Shown one piece after another: positions 10,291 to 23,085 of a stretch of 64,000 nucleotides of DNA (position 1 is the first letter of the stretch; each line of letters starts with the position of its first letter). This DNA is from Turnera subulata. Its lineage: Eukaryota; Streptophyta; Magnoliopsida; Malpighiales; Passifloraceae. The stretch is from contig JAKUCV010001864.1 of assembly GCA_028386065.3 (NCBI GenBank), forward strand, positions 1-64,000, given 5' to 3'. Made by a program: the position numbers and the translations under genes. Under the pieces are notes generated by a model that worked only from the letters and a program-made list of their open reading frames with translations, had not been told where the DNA came from and made no database searches.

Positions 10291-13147
10291 GGAATGGGTA
10301 TTTAACATGTAATGTTCCATAAAAAAGTTATTTAATCAAAACATTACAACTTTTGCAGTAACATACATTGTGTTAATAGTTTTCTTGATCTTAATGATGG
10401 ATCTTATAAGAAAATTTATTTGCGCATAGAGAGAGTATAATTAGTCCTATGTTCTGGGTGGTGTCAAATTTAAGCGGCGACATCGAGACAACAGAAAATC
10501 AAGGACAGTGGAACTTGTTGCAAAGTTGCAAACAAGGCGAAATAAATGCAAACAAGTCGATGGTTGGTCTGTCAATTTACAGGCACGAGCTGAGGTAAAA
10601 GGCTGTAGTTCTCTGGTTTACATAGGAGGGAGGAACAACATTTATTATGGTCTGTCTGGCCCTCTGTAAGAAGTCAACATGATGTCTTAAAAACTTGCAA
10701 GGGGGGCAGTTGGCACAGGGAAAGAACCAAGCAGTACCTTGGTATAAAGATCGACAAAACTACGTCAGGAATCTAACAATAGATAGGAAAACAGGAACGA
10801 CAAATTGTGGGATTTTCATTTCCCTTGGCTGCAGAGTGAAATTCTGGATACGATCATATCTGAATTTTTAGGCGTCTTAAAGCCTAGTTTAGACAGGACT
10901 AAAGTCCATTTTGCTCCGACGGCAAGTAGATAATCCAATCCGCTTTCCATCCAAATGTTTGTTTTACATTTTGTAATGGACTCAACATTGTAATCAGCTT
11001 GTAACCATCATCGTCCACCAACAAGGATGCAATTAAGCTTTTGAGGATAAGAAGGAAGGCAAATGTGATCCATCACCATAAAACCATAAATGTGATGACA
11101 GAGTATCATTATCATAGCCATCATTGCCAATATCATTATCATATATGAGACGAGCTTTTTTTGCACAGAAATTATTCCCTCCATGGCCATGAAATATTCC
11201 ACCATCGTCCCTTCCTGTATCGTGGCTAACTTCTATTCCTTTAACAATTGCCACTCTAACAACCTCTAAAGAGGAAAAAGAAAAAAAGAAAGAAAAGAAA
11301 GGGATCATCATTACAGGATGCATTTCCTGTGGGTCTCATGTAACTTATTCGACATCACTACTAGTCTCCTTTAGTAAAGCTAGGTAGCATGCATGTCGGT
11401 ATTCCCTCTTTTCCCAGCAGGGAGTGCCTAAGAAAAGCGATTACCAAATTATACCAAGTAGAAGTAGATGATCTATTTCTATATTGTTCTTTTTTATACT
11501 GTGTGCCTTTTGCATTCCGAATTAATTGTAAAAGAATATGGAAACACTAACTCAAGCAATGGCTGGTGGTAAGAGCACTAAGGAACTTGCCATTTGATCT
11601 CTACTTTTTGTATATATGGAGGGTGCAATGTTACGAACCTGCTTCTAGTAATGGGTTCTTGGTGTCCGATTTTGAATTAATCAGTTCCATCAAATTTAAG
11701 GACCTGGGTTGATATCAAGAGTGGGAGTAAAAAGAAAAATGAGTAAGTTTAAGCGCATTAAGACAAATAACAAAATTTGCAAATCTAGCTGCAAACGACA
11801 TATATGTGCTAGTGCTACTGCAAGGTTTTTCACATGACAAGGACTGCATTTGTGACCAAGATTTCTGATTAGCTCTTAGGTGCGCAGTGTGTATCATGAC
11901 GAAAGCAAAACATGACACCTGGTCTGCATAGATAATGGTTAATTAGAGAATGAAAGTTCATGTCATATAAAACAATTGATCCAGTAGTTCCACTTATTAT
12001 ACACGCCAATTCTGTTATTTTTTTGCCACTCATTTTCTATCATCTTTATGCAGCTTAATAATATCACAGCTCATCATCCGTACTGATCTTAATTAGCATA
12101 TGGTCAGTTCTGCAGTTATGTAAGCTGTCTATACTTTATAAGGTCCGAAACTTTTCATTGCATCTGTACATAAGAGTACAATTAATTTCTGCAATTCTAA
12201 AGAAAAAAAAAGGAACATGTGAGAGCTTAAAACAATTCAAAAAGCTTCTTGCACCAACTGTTCATCATTCCAGGGGGGTAGTGATGAGCAAATCATGGTC
12301 ATAAAAATGAAGGGAAAAAGGCCGGTTTTGTTGGCTTGATTTGTTTAATTAATTTTCCCCCTTAAAAAGTCACTGATTCTTTCCACCTTCTCTTTTGACT
12401 ATTGGTGCCATACAAATCACAAAGGTTACACTGTATAACGTTATGATTCAGGATTGTAATTATTCCATAAACCTAATGATTATGCTGCAGAAATCTTTTT
12501 CCACCCATGTGTGCTACCCTTTTCTTTCCGGCTATAACATGTTGTGTTATCATTCTCCAACATTTTCAACTCCCCAGATATATCTAGATGGGTGTACCTA
12601 GGAGAAGATTTTATTCCCCTATAGGCCTTTACAAAATTTGATAATGTTTTTGAGTCGTATTATATGGACTGCCCACACCAGCCAATTGGCAGAAGAACTA
12701 CTACAGGAATAAGAAATGGTATTCTGTTTCAGCTGTACTTAAGAGACCCTAATATATGAATAGCTAATAAGATGAGGTCATATATTTATAGCTAAACGAT
12801 GAATATGAGCATTCAAGGTAGGTGAGTGACAAGTATGCGAACCAGAATGGAATATAAGTTACAATAATGCCAAAATGGAAGATAAATGCTGTGAACTTGC
12901 TTGCTAAAACCACATTACAGATACACCCAACAAAGAGCACTTAATACATTTTCTTGTCCTGTATATGACCTCTTACCAATTCATGTAATTTTCAAACAAT
13001 AATTTGTGTCCATTTCACACAGATAGTGACAGACCACTATAAAAGTATATACCAATATGATTATCAAAAAAAAAAAGGAAAAAAAATTGTTGACAGAAGA
13101 GAGAGAGAAACAGATCGAGAGATCTGGATCACACACGCGTCGAAGTT
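10291..13147. other. spacer, no gene recognised
   Basis: Mostly AT-rich single-copy-looking DNA with short ORFs that have no domain or codon signal. The last part, next to 13,148, is the likely 3' UTR and flank of the DUF1645 gene. Confidence 0.4.
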
Positions 13148-14281
13148 TCAAAGTCTCAAAGAACCAACTCCTCTGGAGAGCTCATGCACCCCTGGGTTGG
13201 ACCCCAAGCAACCCAGGAGTCCTCTCTTGTAAGGTAAAAATGTCTTCCTCTTCATCTCCTCTGATACAGCCCTGTTCAATTGGTAATGCAACTCATGAGC
13301 CGACACAGATGACCCTCTCCTCCTTGAGCTGGCACCGACGCTATCTGTAGACCTGAAGCTAGAATTCTTCACATCCTCTGCTATCTCCTTCTTGGACAAG
13401 GCCGCATACTTCATTAATGGATCTTTTCCTGTCGCCCTCCCCTCTGATGCACTCCTGAACAACAAGTCCTTCAGCTTCCATTTCTTGTTTCCCCTGGAAA
13501 AAGTGATAGCCGACAAGAAAGTAGCCGCATAGGACGGTTTTGTATTGGTACTGTTATTACTTGTTGAGGAAGCAAAAGCCGTCTTATCATCCCGGCCATT
13601 AATTATTTCTTCTTCCTCGAACATGATATCGCTCACTCTTAATGGAGATAAAGACCTACTCCCTTTGCGTAAAGAACCAGGAGAAGAAAAAGAGGCTGCT
13701 TTTCTTTCCCTTCCACGATGTTGCGGCACATGCTGCTGCTGTTGTTTATAATTAATAGCTTCTGTTCTATGAGACTCCTGAACCGCAGCCTGAAAAGGAT
13801 CAAAATCTTTCTTGCGCTTGAATAATGATCTTGGAGACCTGGGCGACCTGGGTGAGGAAACATTGGAGAGTGAAGAATCATAACAAGGAGGCGGCTTTAA
13901 AGGCCGGATCTTGCCTCCATAGAATAGCTCATCAGCAGCAGACAAAGAAACCCTTTCAAGCTGACCACTAAAGTCGAACTCGAAATCTCCACAATCATCA
14001 CCATCATCCTCAGTACTTATACCCTCGTTTCCTTCTCTGCTGGGTTTAGGCATACCAGGTCTCTCTTCCCAGTCAAAAAGGACTGCAGAGGAGGAATCTG
14101 TGGCGGTAGAAGCATCGTTAAACTCCCGGTACATGGCAGAAATGCGGGTGGGGCTCGCAGGGGCGCTGTAGTAGAAGTTCCCCAATCGCTGTGGACTTGA
14201 AGGAGCGGTCATGTAAGGTGAAGAGCAAGTGCTGTCAAAGTTGAAGTCCATTACTGGAGGAACTGGCACAACCACTTCCAT
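13148..14281 (-). CDS. DUF1645 family protein
   Basis: One uninterrupted 377-residue ORF without introns, the usual layout for this plant-specific family. The N-terminus has proline/serine motifs (SSPYMTAPSSPQRLG, SAPASPTRIS). WEERPGMPKP follows at about residues 71-80, then an acidic patch ending in FEFDFSG near 100-105. A serine/arginine stretch (SPRSPRSPRS) and KWKLKDLLFRSASEGR, the family's conserved C-terminal block, come next. The composition suggests a disordered, soluble, probably nuclear protein. Members have been linked to stress responses and to grain or organ size, but no biochemical activity is established and none is claimed here. The start is the first Met and is followed directly by family-typical sequence. 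Confidence 0.88.
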   Translation of the reverse strand: MEVVVPVPPVMDFNFDSTCSSPYMTAPSSPQRLGNFYYSAPASPTRISAMYREFNDASTATDSSSAVLFDWEERPGMPKPSREGNEGISTEDDGDDCGDFEFDFSGQLERVSLSAADELFYGGKIRPLKPPPCYDSSLSNVSSPRSPRSPRSLFKRKKDFDPFQAAVQESHRTEAINYKQQQQHVPQHRGRERKAASFSSPGSLRKGSRSLSPLRVSDIMFEEEEIINGRDDKTAFASSTSNNSTNTKPSYAATFLSAITFSRGNKKWKLKDLLFRSASEGRATGKDPLMKYAALSKKEIAEDVKNSSFRSTDSVGASSRRRGSSVSAHELHYQLNRAVSEEMKRKTFLPYKRGLLGCLGSNPGVHELSRGVGSLRL

Positions 14282-15629
14282 TTCCAGTTAATGGAGGATT
14301 GTTGTTGGTTGGTTGTGTGTGAACTACAAGAATTTTTTGTGGGTTTGTGAACCTTTTTTGGGGGGTTGGGATTTGTTGGATTCTGTGGATTTATAGATAG
14401 AGAGAGGAAGAGGAGAAGTGAAGGAAGGAGGGAGGAAAGAGGAGAGATTTGACTGGAGAGAAATTGGTCATCACTCCATGAGAAGGCGGCTTTATAAATG
14501 AAAATTTTGAAGCACTAGTGTGTGTGTTTTAAGGCTCGTGTGTGTTACTATTCGTGTTAGTGCAGCAGATTGTATTTTTGTATTGCTTTAGTTTTCTCAA
14601 TTGATGTCTTCTGTTGGTTTTATGATTTATTAATTCGTCTGGAAAATTTGACTTTATTGCCTTTTTTAATTATTATATACAAGTAATAAGAAATGGTTAA
14701 TATATATATATTGGCCGGAGAAAACGAGTTTGGTTTAGTAATTCTTATTATATCATTTGACACATCATAGGGAAAAGATGGAACAATTGGGAAGGCGAAA
14801 TACATCTTTTACCAATTCAAGGAAAATCATCTCTTAATTGGCTTTTGTACATTACTCGCATGTGAGTTTTGGAAAATTGATTTTTTTTTGGTCAAATTGT
14901 AAAAAACAAATAGCTTTTTGTCGAATAAAAACCATTTGGCTTTGGCTGCATGTATGTTCTATTAATGCTATACATATCTAGTTTTGGGTGCTGTTTTTCT
15001 TCCTCACATATTCCACACTGGATGCTGATAATTAATGGTTGCATTTATGTTCCTTAGTTTAAATTCAGGAAAGGAACATTTTTTTGAACGTTAAGAAAAA
15101 GAACACTCAAAATATGAGAATCAGATTCTTTATCAGAATGCAATAAGCCTCTTGTAACCGTTATAAATATCAAAAGTAAATAAAATAAGTTCTTTAAAAA
15201 ATGCATATGCAGGGGATCCTTTGCTTATAGCCCCATAGGTTCTTTTCACCTACATACATGAAATTAATAACAACTACAATTCAAAAAACAAGAGACACCA
15301 CACCTACTCTTCCCACTCTGAAACCCACTAAAGCCCAAACATTAGCATTTGGTTTCATGACCCGTCTTTCTTCAGGGATTTTAACAGGAGTAATTATTAA
15401 AATTCATTTGATTACGATGGCTAAAAGTGGTCAAAAACCTTATCTTGTCATGGATATATACATAAGTGCCAGTAGGTAAACAAAGTTAATTTCTCTTTTA
15501 CGACATGGCTTGATGATTACTGTGTAAACAAGCAACATGAGTTATAATAATACTACTTCATTATCACAAATTTACTTCATTTCAAAGGTTATATGCTGCA
15601 TGGGCATGCCAATCGACCGTAATTCTTTT
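14282..15629. other. promoter and 5' flank of the DUF1645 gene, then AT-rich spacer
   Basis: On the minus strand, the sequence upstream of 14,281 includes a CT-rich stretch (rich in GA on the plus strand, 14,397-14,450), common in plant 5' UTRs and core promoters. The remainder to the Copia element is AT-rich with no gene or repeat I can name. Confidence 0.4.
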
Positions 15630-15634
15630 ATATC

Positions 15635-15873
15635 TGAAAGATTCTTAAACACTCACACAGAAATGTGAAAGAATACCCTGTAAGTTTATTGAATAGCCTC
15701 AAGCTTTTATAGCTTTACAAGATATGAAATACTAGTAACAACCCACATATGTTTCATGGTGTTTGTTACTGACCAATTCAAAACAAATTCAAACAGATTC
15801 TAACTACTTGACTCCTAATGACTAGGACTTTATTAGCAGAATACTAACAAACTTTACACAGTCAAACCCAACA
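15635..15873 (-). repeat. 3' LTR of the Copia element
   Basis: The 239-bp copy matches 20,016-20,254 with scattered substitutions. On the minus strand the sequence just before it (15,874-15,887) is TTTAGGGGAGGTAT, a good polypurine tract for plus-strand priming. Confidence 0.93.
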
Positions 15874-15907
15874 ATACCTCCCCTAAACTGAACTTACACA
15901 GTAACAT

Positions 15908-17230
15908 TCAGTTTATACTCAAAGGTACTTCACAGACTCCAAGCTCTTCTCGTAGCTTTATGAACACGTCAAGTTTCAGGGGCTTAGTCATTATATCAGC
16001 TACTTGCTCCTTTGTGCCACAATGAACAAGCCTCACAACTTCTTCCCTCGTAAGATCCCTTAGAAAATGAAATCTTACATCAATGTGTTTACTCCTGCCA
16101 TGTAGAACTGGGTTCATGGACAATTTGATTGTTGAGCTATTGTCACATAGGACAGTGGTTGGTTGTTGCTGCAGACCACCAAGCTGCTGCAGAATTCTTT
16201 GCACCCAGACACACTGACAAGCACAATATGCTGCCGCAACAAATTCAGCCTCCGTTGTTGATAGTGTCACCACCGGTTGCTTCTTTGAAGCCCAAGAAAC
16301 TGCTCCTCCATTCAGCAAAAACACATAACCACTTGTGCTTCTTCTATCATCAATATCTCCGGCATAATCACTGTCTGTATAGGCAACTAATTCTTTTGTA
16401 TCACCTCTCTTGTAAAGCAAACCTAAAGACACAGTACCTTTCAAGTAACGCAACACCCTCTTTGCTGCTTGTAAATGCACCTCGGCTAGATTGGCCATAT
16501 ATCTACTTAGCAAACATGCCACATACATTAAGTCTGGCCTTGTTGTAGTGATGTACATGAGACTCCCAATTAATTGCTTAAACAAAGTTGCATCAACCTT
16601 GGCCCCTCCTCCATCTTTTGAGAGTTTAGCACCTGGTACAATTGGATTTTTGACTGGATTTCCATTATGCAGATGAAACGTCTCCAACAGCTCATTTGCA
16701 TATTTCCTTTGGCTCAGATAAATACCTTCTGATTTTTGCATAATCTCAATACCAAGGAAGTATTTCATCTTTCCTAAATCTGTCATCTCAAATTCCTCTG
16801 TCATGGAACTCTTAAACTTCTCAATCATGTAAGAATCATTACTAGTAAAGATTAAGTCATCAACATACAGACTTACAATTAAAAGTCTCTTACCGCCTTC
16901 TTCTGACTTTGTAAAGAGAGTGTGCTCATAATTGCACCGTGTAAAGCCTTCTTTGAGAAAGTAAGCCTCAATTCTACTATACCAAGCACGCAGGGCCTGC
17001 TTTAATCCATAAAGTGCCTTCCGAAGCTTGTAAACCTTATGTTCTTCATCTTTTTGAACATATCCCATCGGTTGCTCCATATAAACATCCTCTTCCAATT
17101 CACCATGAAGAAATGCACTTTTAACATCAAGTTGGTGCACACTCCAACCCTTTTGTGCTGCCAAGGCTAGAATCATCCGAATCGTATCCCATCTTGCAAC
17201 TGGTGCAAAAACCTCATTGTAGTCAATTTC
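15908..17230 (-). pseudogene. Copia reverse transcriptase and RNase H segment
   Basis: This C-terminal polyprotein part carries WSVHQLDVKSAFLHGEL, YGLKQALRAWY, the catalytic LYVDDLIF, and the RNase H motifs YTDSDYAG, STTEAEFVA and LCDNSS. It reads openly to a normal stop at 15,908. It is separated from the upstream part by a single in-frame TAG at about 17,231, directly after KGYAQ, with the expected EVFAPVAR-type sequence continuing beyond it. The domain itself looks intact, but it could only be made by read-through. Confidence 0.9.
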
Positions 17231-17233
17231 ATG

Positions 17234-18298
17234 CTATTGAGCATAACCTTTAGCTACCAATCGGGCCTTGTACTTGTCCACCTCACCATTCTTATTCTGT
17301 TTGGTCTTGAAAACCCATTTAACACCAATTGTCTTTACTCCAATTGGTAGTTGTGTAAGCTGCCAAGTCTCATTCCTCTTGATAGAGTCCATCTCATTGT
17401 CCATAGCCTTTCTCCATTTCTCTTCTGCTGCTGCCTCCTCAAAGGAACAAGGGTCTTCATTAGAAGTAAACATCACAAGATTGTTTGACTCATCTTCTTC
17501 TTCTGAAAGACCTTCTCCTGACACGTAATCTTGCAGGTAAGGAGGAGGTCTTCGAGATCTAGTTGCTGTCAAATGTGCATCATTTGGAGCTTCTGGATCA
17601 TCTGCTGGTGCAACAACTTCTTGAACTTCAGTGGCAACTCCTTGAATTTCAGTAGCATCTTCTTCTTCATTTTCAGACTCTTCAGTTTTATCTTCATCAC
17701 AACCTTCCCAAACCAATACATCTTGTTCCACTTCTTGCGTAGTTCTTGCCCAGTTCCAGCCCTTATCTTCTTCGAAACTTACATCTCGACTTGTCACTAT
17801 CTTCTTGGTTGTTGGATCAAATAATCGATAGGCTTTTGACTCAGTACTAACTCCTAGTAACACACAGGGGAAGCTTTTATCATCCAACTTCTTTCTTTTC
17901 TGGTCTGGCACATGAACATGGGCTAAGCATCCAAAAACTCTGAAGTAATCCACATTAGGCTTAACTCCACTCCACAATTCTTCCGGTGTTTTCTCCTTCT
18001 CAACTGGCGTGGGACTTCTATTGAGAACATGTGCTATCCATCTTGCAGCCTCAGGCCAGAATCTCTTTAGTACCTCTTTATCAGATAACATGCAACAAAC
18101 CATATTCATAATTGTTCGGTTCTTGCGTTCAGCTATCCCATTCTGTTGCGGGGAGTAAGCTGCTGTGAGCTGCCTGCTTATACCATTATCTTCACAAAAA
18201 TTATTAAATTCATGGGAAGTGAATTCTCCTCCTCTGTCAGTGCGTAAACAACATAGAGGTACTCCAGACTCTTTCTCAACTAGACTCTTATAGTGCAC
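17234..18298 (-). pseudogene. Copia integrase C-terminal half and start of reverse transcriptase
   Basis: It contains the integrase core signature LRTDRGGEF, YSPQQNGIAERKNRT, and a long acidic linker. The start of the reverse transcriptase follows (WVFKTKQNKNGEVDKYKARL). It ends at the in-frame TAG near 17,231 and starts in a different frame from the piece upstream, showing a frameshift near 18,290. Confidence 0.88.
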
Positions 18299-18558
18299 AT
18301 TGTGAATGCTTCAGACTTTTCAATCAAAAAATATATCCACAACTTTCTGCTATAATCATCAATGAATGTTAACATGTACCTTCTATCACTGTTAGAGGAT
18401 GGTGTGATTGGGCCACAAATATCAGCATGGACAAGCTGCAATTTTTTGGAAGCACGCCATTGACTCCGTTTTGGGAAAGCCTCTCTATGTTGTTTTCCAA
18501 CCAAATAAACAGTGCATGACCCAGTTGTAGCTTTGAAAGATGGAATCCCCTTTACCAT
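18280..18558 (-). pseudogene. Copia integrase N-terminal segment
   Basis: It holds the start of the catalytic core: LQLVHADICGPI with the first catalytic Asp, and YMLTFIDDYSRKLW. It is cut off from gag/protease by an in-frame stop near 18,577, right after YGHLSYKGL, and from the rest of integrase by a frameshift near 18,290. Confidence 0.85.
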
Positions 18559-18576
18559 ATATCGAGACCTCAGTGT

Positions 18577-19899
18577 CTACAACCCCTTATAACTGAGATG
18601 TCCATACCATTGATGCCACAAGTGGGATTCATCCTCTGTCATTGTTTGTAAACAAGTAGAATGCTCTGATACCGCAGTAGCCGATAATGCAAACATCCTA
18701 TTTGTTGTCATCGATGTCTGCATAATCAAGCCCTTTTGTGGATGATAAAGACTGCATACTCCATGCTTTATAAGTATAGCTAATCCTCTTTCCTGAAGTT
18801 GGCCTATACTGAGCAAATTATTTGTTAAATCCGACACATAGTAAACATCCATAATCACCTGAGTTTTGCCGTTGATTTCTAGTCGGATATTGCCTTTCCC
18901 CATCACGTCCATCCTCGTGTTATTGCCCAACTTCACTGAATGTCTGTATGCACCATCAAAATCTGAAAATCTTTGTCTCTTCCCACACATGTGGTTGCTG
19001 CATCCAGAATCTAGGTACCACATCTCCTCCTTTTCTGCATTATTACCTTCCGTAACAGCCATCAAAAGCATCTCTTCTTCCTCATCTACCTCAGCATAAT
19101 TGACTTTCTTGTCTTTACTAGAACATTCGTATGAAAAATGCCCTAGCTGATGGCATCTATAACATTCCACAGTGGCCTTGTTAAATTGTCTTCCTCTTCC
19201 TCTTCCTCTGCCTCTAGTTGCAGCTCCTCGACCTCTGCTTCCTCTATCATCATAACTCACATTCAGTGCTTGCTCCTCTCCACCATTCTTGCGAAACTTC
19301 TGTTCATGGACCTGCAGCGAACTTTGTAAGGCATCAACTGACAGACTATCAATATCCTTTGATTCCTCAATTGAGCATACAATGTAGTTGAATTTCTCGG
19401 TGAGAGTACGTAGAATCTTCTCAACAATCTTGACATCTGGCATGTCCTCACCACAGTTTCTCATGTCATTAGACACCACCATTACTCTCCCGATATATGC
19501 ATTCACTGTCTCTCCTGGTTTCATCTCTAGTAACTCAAAATCTCTACGAAGAGTTTGAAGCTGAGCACGTTGAACTCGAGCATTACCTTGATATTTGACC
19601 TTCATTGAGTCCCACAATTGTTTGGCAGTTTGCTTTTGAGCAATTGTCTTCAAAATGGTCTTGTCAATAGAGCTAAAGAGATAATTCTTAGCCTTCAAAT
19701 CCTTCAGCCTTGTTTCTTCTAAGGTCTTCTTTTGGGCTGGTGTCAATGCTTCTTCATTAGCTGGTTCAGTAAACCCTTCTTGGATGACACTCCAGTACTC
19801 CTTTGATCTAAGAAGATTTTCCATGACCAAACTCCAATGATCATAATCCCCATCAAACTTGGGAATGCATGCTTGTGCAAAGCTATTAGTTTCAGCCAT
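18577..19899 (-). CDS. Copia gag and protease
   Basis: Gag begins at the MAETNSFAQ methionine (19,899); a further in-frame ATG lies 21 bases upstream. It contains the Copia Gag domain, a CCHC zinc knuckle (CYRCHQLGHFSYEC) and the aspartic protease site WYLDSGCSNHMCG. The ORF is open for about 440 codons and ends at a premature stop at the start of integrase. The protein could still form the particle core if expressed. Confidence 0.88.
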   Translation of the reverse strand: MAETNSFAQACIPKFDGDYDHWSLVMENLLRSKEYWSVIQEGFTEPANEEALTPAQKKTLEETRLKDLKAKNYLFSSIDKTILKTIAQKQTAKQLWDSMKVKYQGNARVQRAQLQTLRRDFELLEMKPGETVNAYIGRVMVVSNDMRNCGEDMPDVKIVEKILRTLTEKFNYIVCSIEESKDIDSLSVDALQSSLQVHEQKFRKNGGEEQALNVSYDDRGSRGRGAATRGRGRGRGRQFNKATVECYRCHQLGHFSYECSSKDKKVNYAEVDEEEEMLLMAVTEGNNAEKEEMWYLDSGCSNHMCGKRQRFSDFDGAYRHSVKLGNNTRMDVMGKGNIRLEINGKTQVIMDVYYVSDLTNNLLSIGQLQERGLAILIKHGVCSLYHPQKGLIMQTSMTTNRMFALSATAVSEHSTCLQTMTEDESHLWHQWYGHLSYKGL

Positions 19900-19998
19900 C
19901 ACAAGCTCACTTACACACACAGTGTTTCACTCACTCACTTACACTCGCAGTGTTTCGCTCTCTTATTCTTACGCAGGCCTCTCCTTTCTATCTATATA

Positions 19999-20011
19999 GG
20001 CTCCGCTACCA
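19999..20011 (-). other. primer-binding site of the Copia element
   Basis: On the minus strand TGGTAGCGGAGCC lies four bases after the 5' LTR. It resembles the initiator-Met tRNA site TGGTATCAGAGCC with two or three changes. Those changes may be mutations or may reflect another primer. Confidence 0.6.
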
Positions 20012-20015
20012 GATT

Positions 20016-20254
20016 TGAAAGATTCTTAAACACTCACACACAAATGTGAAAGAATATCCTGTAAGTTTATTGAATAGCCTCAAGCTTTTATAGCTTTACA
20101 AGATATGAAATACTAATAACAACCCACGTATGTTTCATGGTGTTTGTTACTGACCAATTCAAAACAAATTCAAACAGATTCTAACTACTTGACTCTTAAT
20201 GACTAGGACTTTATTAACAGAATACTAACAAACTTGACACAGTCAAACCCAACA
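20016..20254 (-). repeat. 5' LTR of the Copia element
   Basis: A 239-bp direct repeat of 15,635-15,873, bounded on the outside by the ATATC target duplication. It would hold the element's promoter. Confidence 0.93.
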
Positions 20255-20401
20255 ATATCTCTCTCAAAAAAAAAACTATTTTGTCTGACCTTCAATTACT
20301 TTTCCTATACATGAATTGATCACTATAATAGTTTTGGTGGGGAGCAATTTGTTATTGGACGAAATTCTCAAGCTGTGGCCACTTTGTATCTTTAGGTGTT
20401 A

Positions 20402-20446
20402 CATCGATCTACTATTTTTTTTGGTAGATGCCATCGATCTACTATT
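20402..20446 (-). repeat. 15-nt poly(A)-tailed micro-insertion with a 15-bp target duplication
   Basis: CATCGATCTACTATT occurs at 20,402-20,416 and 20,432-20,446. On the minus strand the DNA between them is GCATCTACC followed by six A. Confidence 0.65.
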
Positions 20447-22067
20447 GAAACAATGAAATTATACCCTCTAAACAAAAATCAAGGTTATCTAGTTGATATC
20501 TTCATACTTACATTCAACATTTCAACAATATCAAAATAACACAAATAAGCATCATCGTTCGAGGGTCTCCATCTTAAACAATTGGGAGATTGGAGAGCTA
20601 ACACTACCAAATTCAGGTTTCTACATTATATTCGACAATATTATGCATAGAATTTCCATGTGGTGTGAGACAATTAGCAGTTTTGTTTGACAGACAATTA
20701 ATTAACAAATCAACTGTTGTTTGGCAAACTGATATAATTATAATGATGGTTGGTTCGGCAGAAGCCACGCAGCAAAAACCAGCAGAGGACTTTTTCTTAA
20801 AATGATTCAACTTTTCCTGACAATAGTTTTGACTTTTGTTTTCTGTGCTGTTTATTTTTGGTCAAATACTTTTGTGTTTTGTTCGAAAATAGAACAGATC
20901 AATAGAAAAGAAAAATAAAAAATAAAGATACAGCAATCATCCCTATATATGCAAATAGGCTTAAGATTTTATTGGTAAAAATACCCGATCTGTTCTCATA
21001 ACTCATACCCTACATGTGCACATGCTTAGATTTAATTGGTAAAAATACCCAATCTGTACTCATAAGTGTTAAAGATCAAAACCTGAAAGTACTAATTCAT
21101 CATCATGTCATGTTGCACATGAAAGTTAATTTGGAAGCCACCAAATGAAGGCACTAGTTGGTAGTAGAAATAGTAGATGAACTATTTGTGGGGAAAATGA
21201 TTTCTATAGCTTAACATAATTACAATTAGAACAGCTGTTATGTTTTACTGTTTAAGTCATCTTCATACTTATCTCATAATAACAATCATGATAATGTAAA
21301 GTATCCCAGTATTTAAATTTCACAATTATTTTCTCTTAAGAGCATGTGATCATTATGGCAATTTCATCTAGCTTTGAAAATATCTCCTAATCCTGTGTCA
21401 AAATTTCCGTGCAAGTAATGCAACTAATATACCCTTTCACATCATAATCATGTTATTTTTTTTTTTGTTTTTTTCTCGACGGCTTATCAATTTTAATATG
21501 TTACACATGCCAACAAATTTAGCTGCTGTAGCCTATGCATTACCAGCAATCAAAATCCAGAATATGGGATTTATCAAATCTGACGGCTAAATTTCAGCTT
21601 GCAGACATGCATTTAGCTGCCATTGCATGAATGTTTATGCAGAGAAGATTAACATTTTATTAGTATACAATTCAGGAAGATTACAATATGATTTTTTCAA
21701 CAGGAAAAAAAAAAGAAGAAAATTTCACTATCGAATTTCTTGACATTTTTTTTTTCAACTAAAGCTGTTTTGTCTATTTAGCACATAGTCGTTCCTTCTG
21801 GTATTGTTTTCTTCTAATAACTGTTCTGGGGTCTTGGCCATTGACAATTACATGCTAACAACCAACCAGTCATAAATAAGGTGCCTCTTCGACTCCCCTA
21901 TTAACACCATAATCAGATCGTTTTAACATGTAATCAATCTATTAATGTCAACCTTGTCCTAGAGAGTCCTTCGACCTAAATTCAATAGATATATCATAGA
22001 TTCGACCTGTATTTCCCCGTGCCATTTATAATATTACACAGATGTAGTGGCCGCTTTAATATTTATC

Positions 22068-22116
22068 AACAGGTACTATTCTTTTTCGACAAAAAAAAAC
22101 AGGTACTATTCTTTTT
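22068..22116 (+). repeat. 11-nt poly(A)-tailed micro-insertion with a 19-bp target duplication
   Basis: AACAGGTACTATTCTTTTT occurs at 22,068-22,086 and again at 22,098-22,116. Only CGAC plus seven A lies between the copies, which is ambiguous against the A-rich start of the repeat. Confidence 0.7.
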
Positions 22117-23085
22117 AATTGATTTTTGTTGGTGAAGGTCAACATTAATAAATCAAATAACTCTTGATTTTTTACATTTATGTTGACCTACTCCAACAAA
22201 AAAAAAGAATTATTACGTGTTGATTTTTGGAGGGAACAGTAAGAAAATTGATATTGGAATTATATGGTCGGTAATTAAAATAAATGCAAAGTTTTGAATA
22301 GCAAAGCAGGAAAGAGGGAAAAAAACAGAAATGAGATATAAAGTTTTTCAACATTCCAAGTGTCTGACACCATTTTTCCAATATATAAGTATAGAGAACT
22401 AGAGATCAATCCAGAGTTAACGGTGTTCAGTCTTATCTTTTAACGGGAAAACATCAAAGCAACCCATTTGAAGATAATCCTGTTGAGTGCAATTAAATAA
22501 ATTAGGTTATCCTCTAGTTTATAGTTGACTTTTTTGTAATAAAAAGTAGTGATGAAGGGGTGGGCTGCCCATTATAGGCCAGTTATGCATGATTGGGGTG
22601 CACGGTCTCATATATTCCACTGATGACGCTTAATGGAGGCATAAAATAAGAGGAGATTTGACTGAGTGATAAATTTAATTAGCTAGAGAAAAGACTAATA
22701 GAAAACATAAACAAGTTTAGTTCACAGTAAAACATGTGATCATAATGTATTTTTTAGAATATATTCCCATGTCAAAGTTGCATTCTTTGGAGATAGGGCG
22801 TGCTGCCCATGTCTTTCACATTTTCAATTTTGTTTAATTTTGGGCGCAAATGTCTTATTGCATAGTTAGTTTATCTTCCTTTCTGCAACTTCAAGGAAAC
22901 CACCTCCCAGAGTTGTGATTACCACCAACTTGTGATACCTGGTAAGTATCATTTTTCCTATGATTTACCATTTTACTCTCGAATGGCTTAGTATTGGTTA
23001 CTACAGGAACATTCAAGTAGGAATAGTCTTACGTAAGTTCTTTTTTGGATTGGATAGTTAGATACACCAGTAATGTTACCCCTGC

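Larger units (their letters stand above)
15635..20254 (-). mobile_element. full-length Ty1/Copia LTR retrotransposon
   Basis: Two 239-bp LTRs (15,635-15,873 and 20,016-20,254) bound a 4.62-kb element. On the minus strand each begins TGTTGGGTTTGAC and ends CTTTCA. The target duplication ATATC is present on both sides (15,630-15,634 and 20,255-20,259). The internal order gag, protease, integrase, reverse transcriptase, RNase H is the Copia order. The LTRs differ at only about ten positions, so the insertion is moderately young. The reading frame is broken three times, so this copy cannot encode its own polyprotein. The lineage within Copia was not resolved. Confidence 0.95.
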
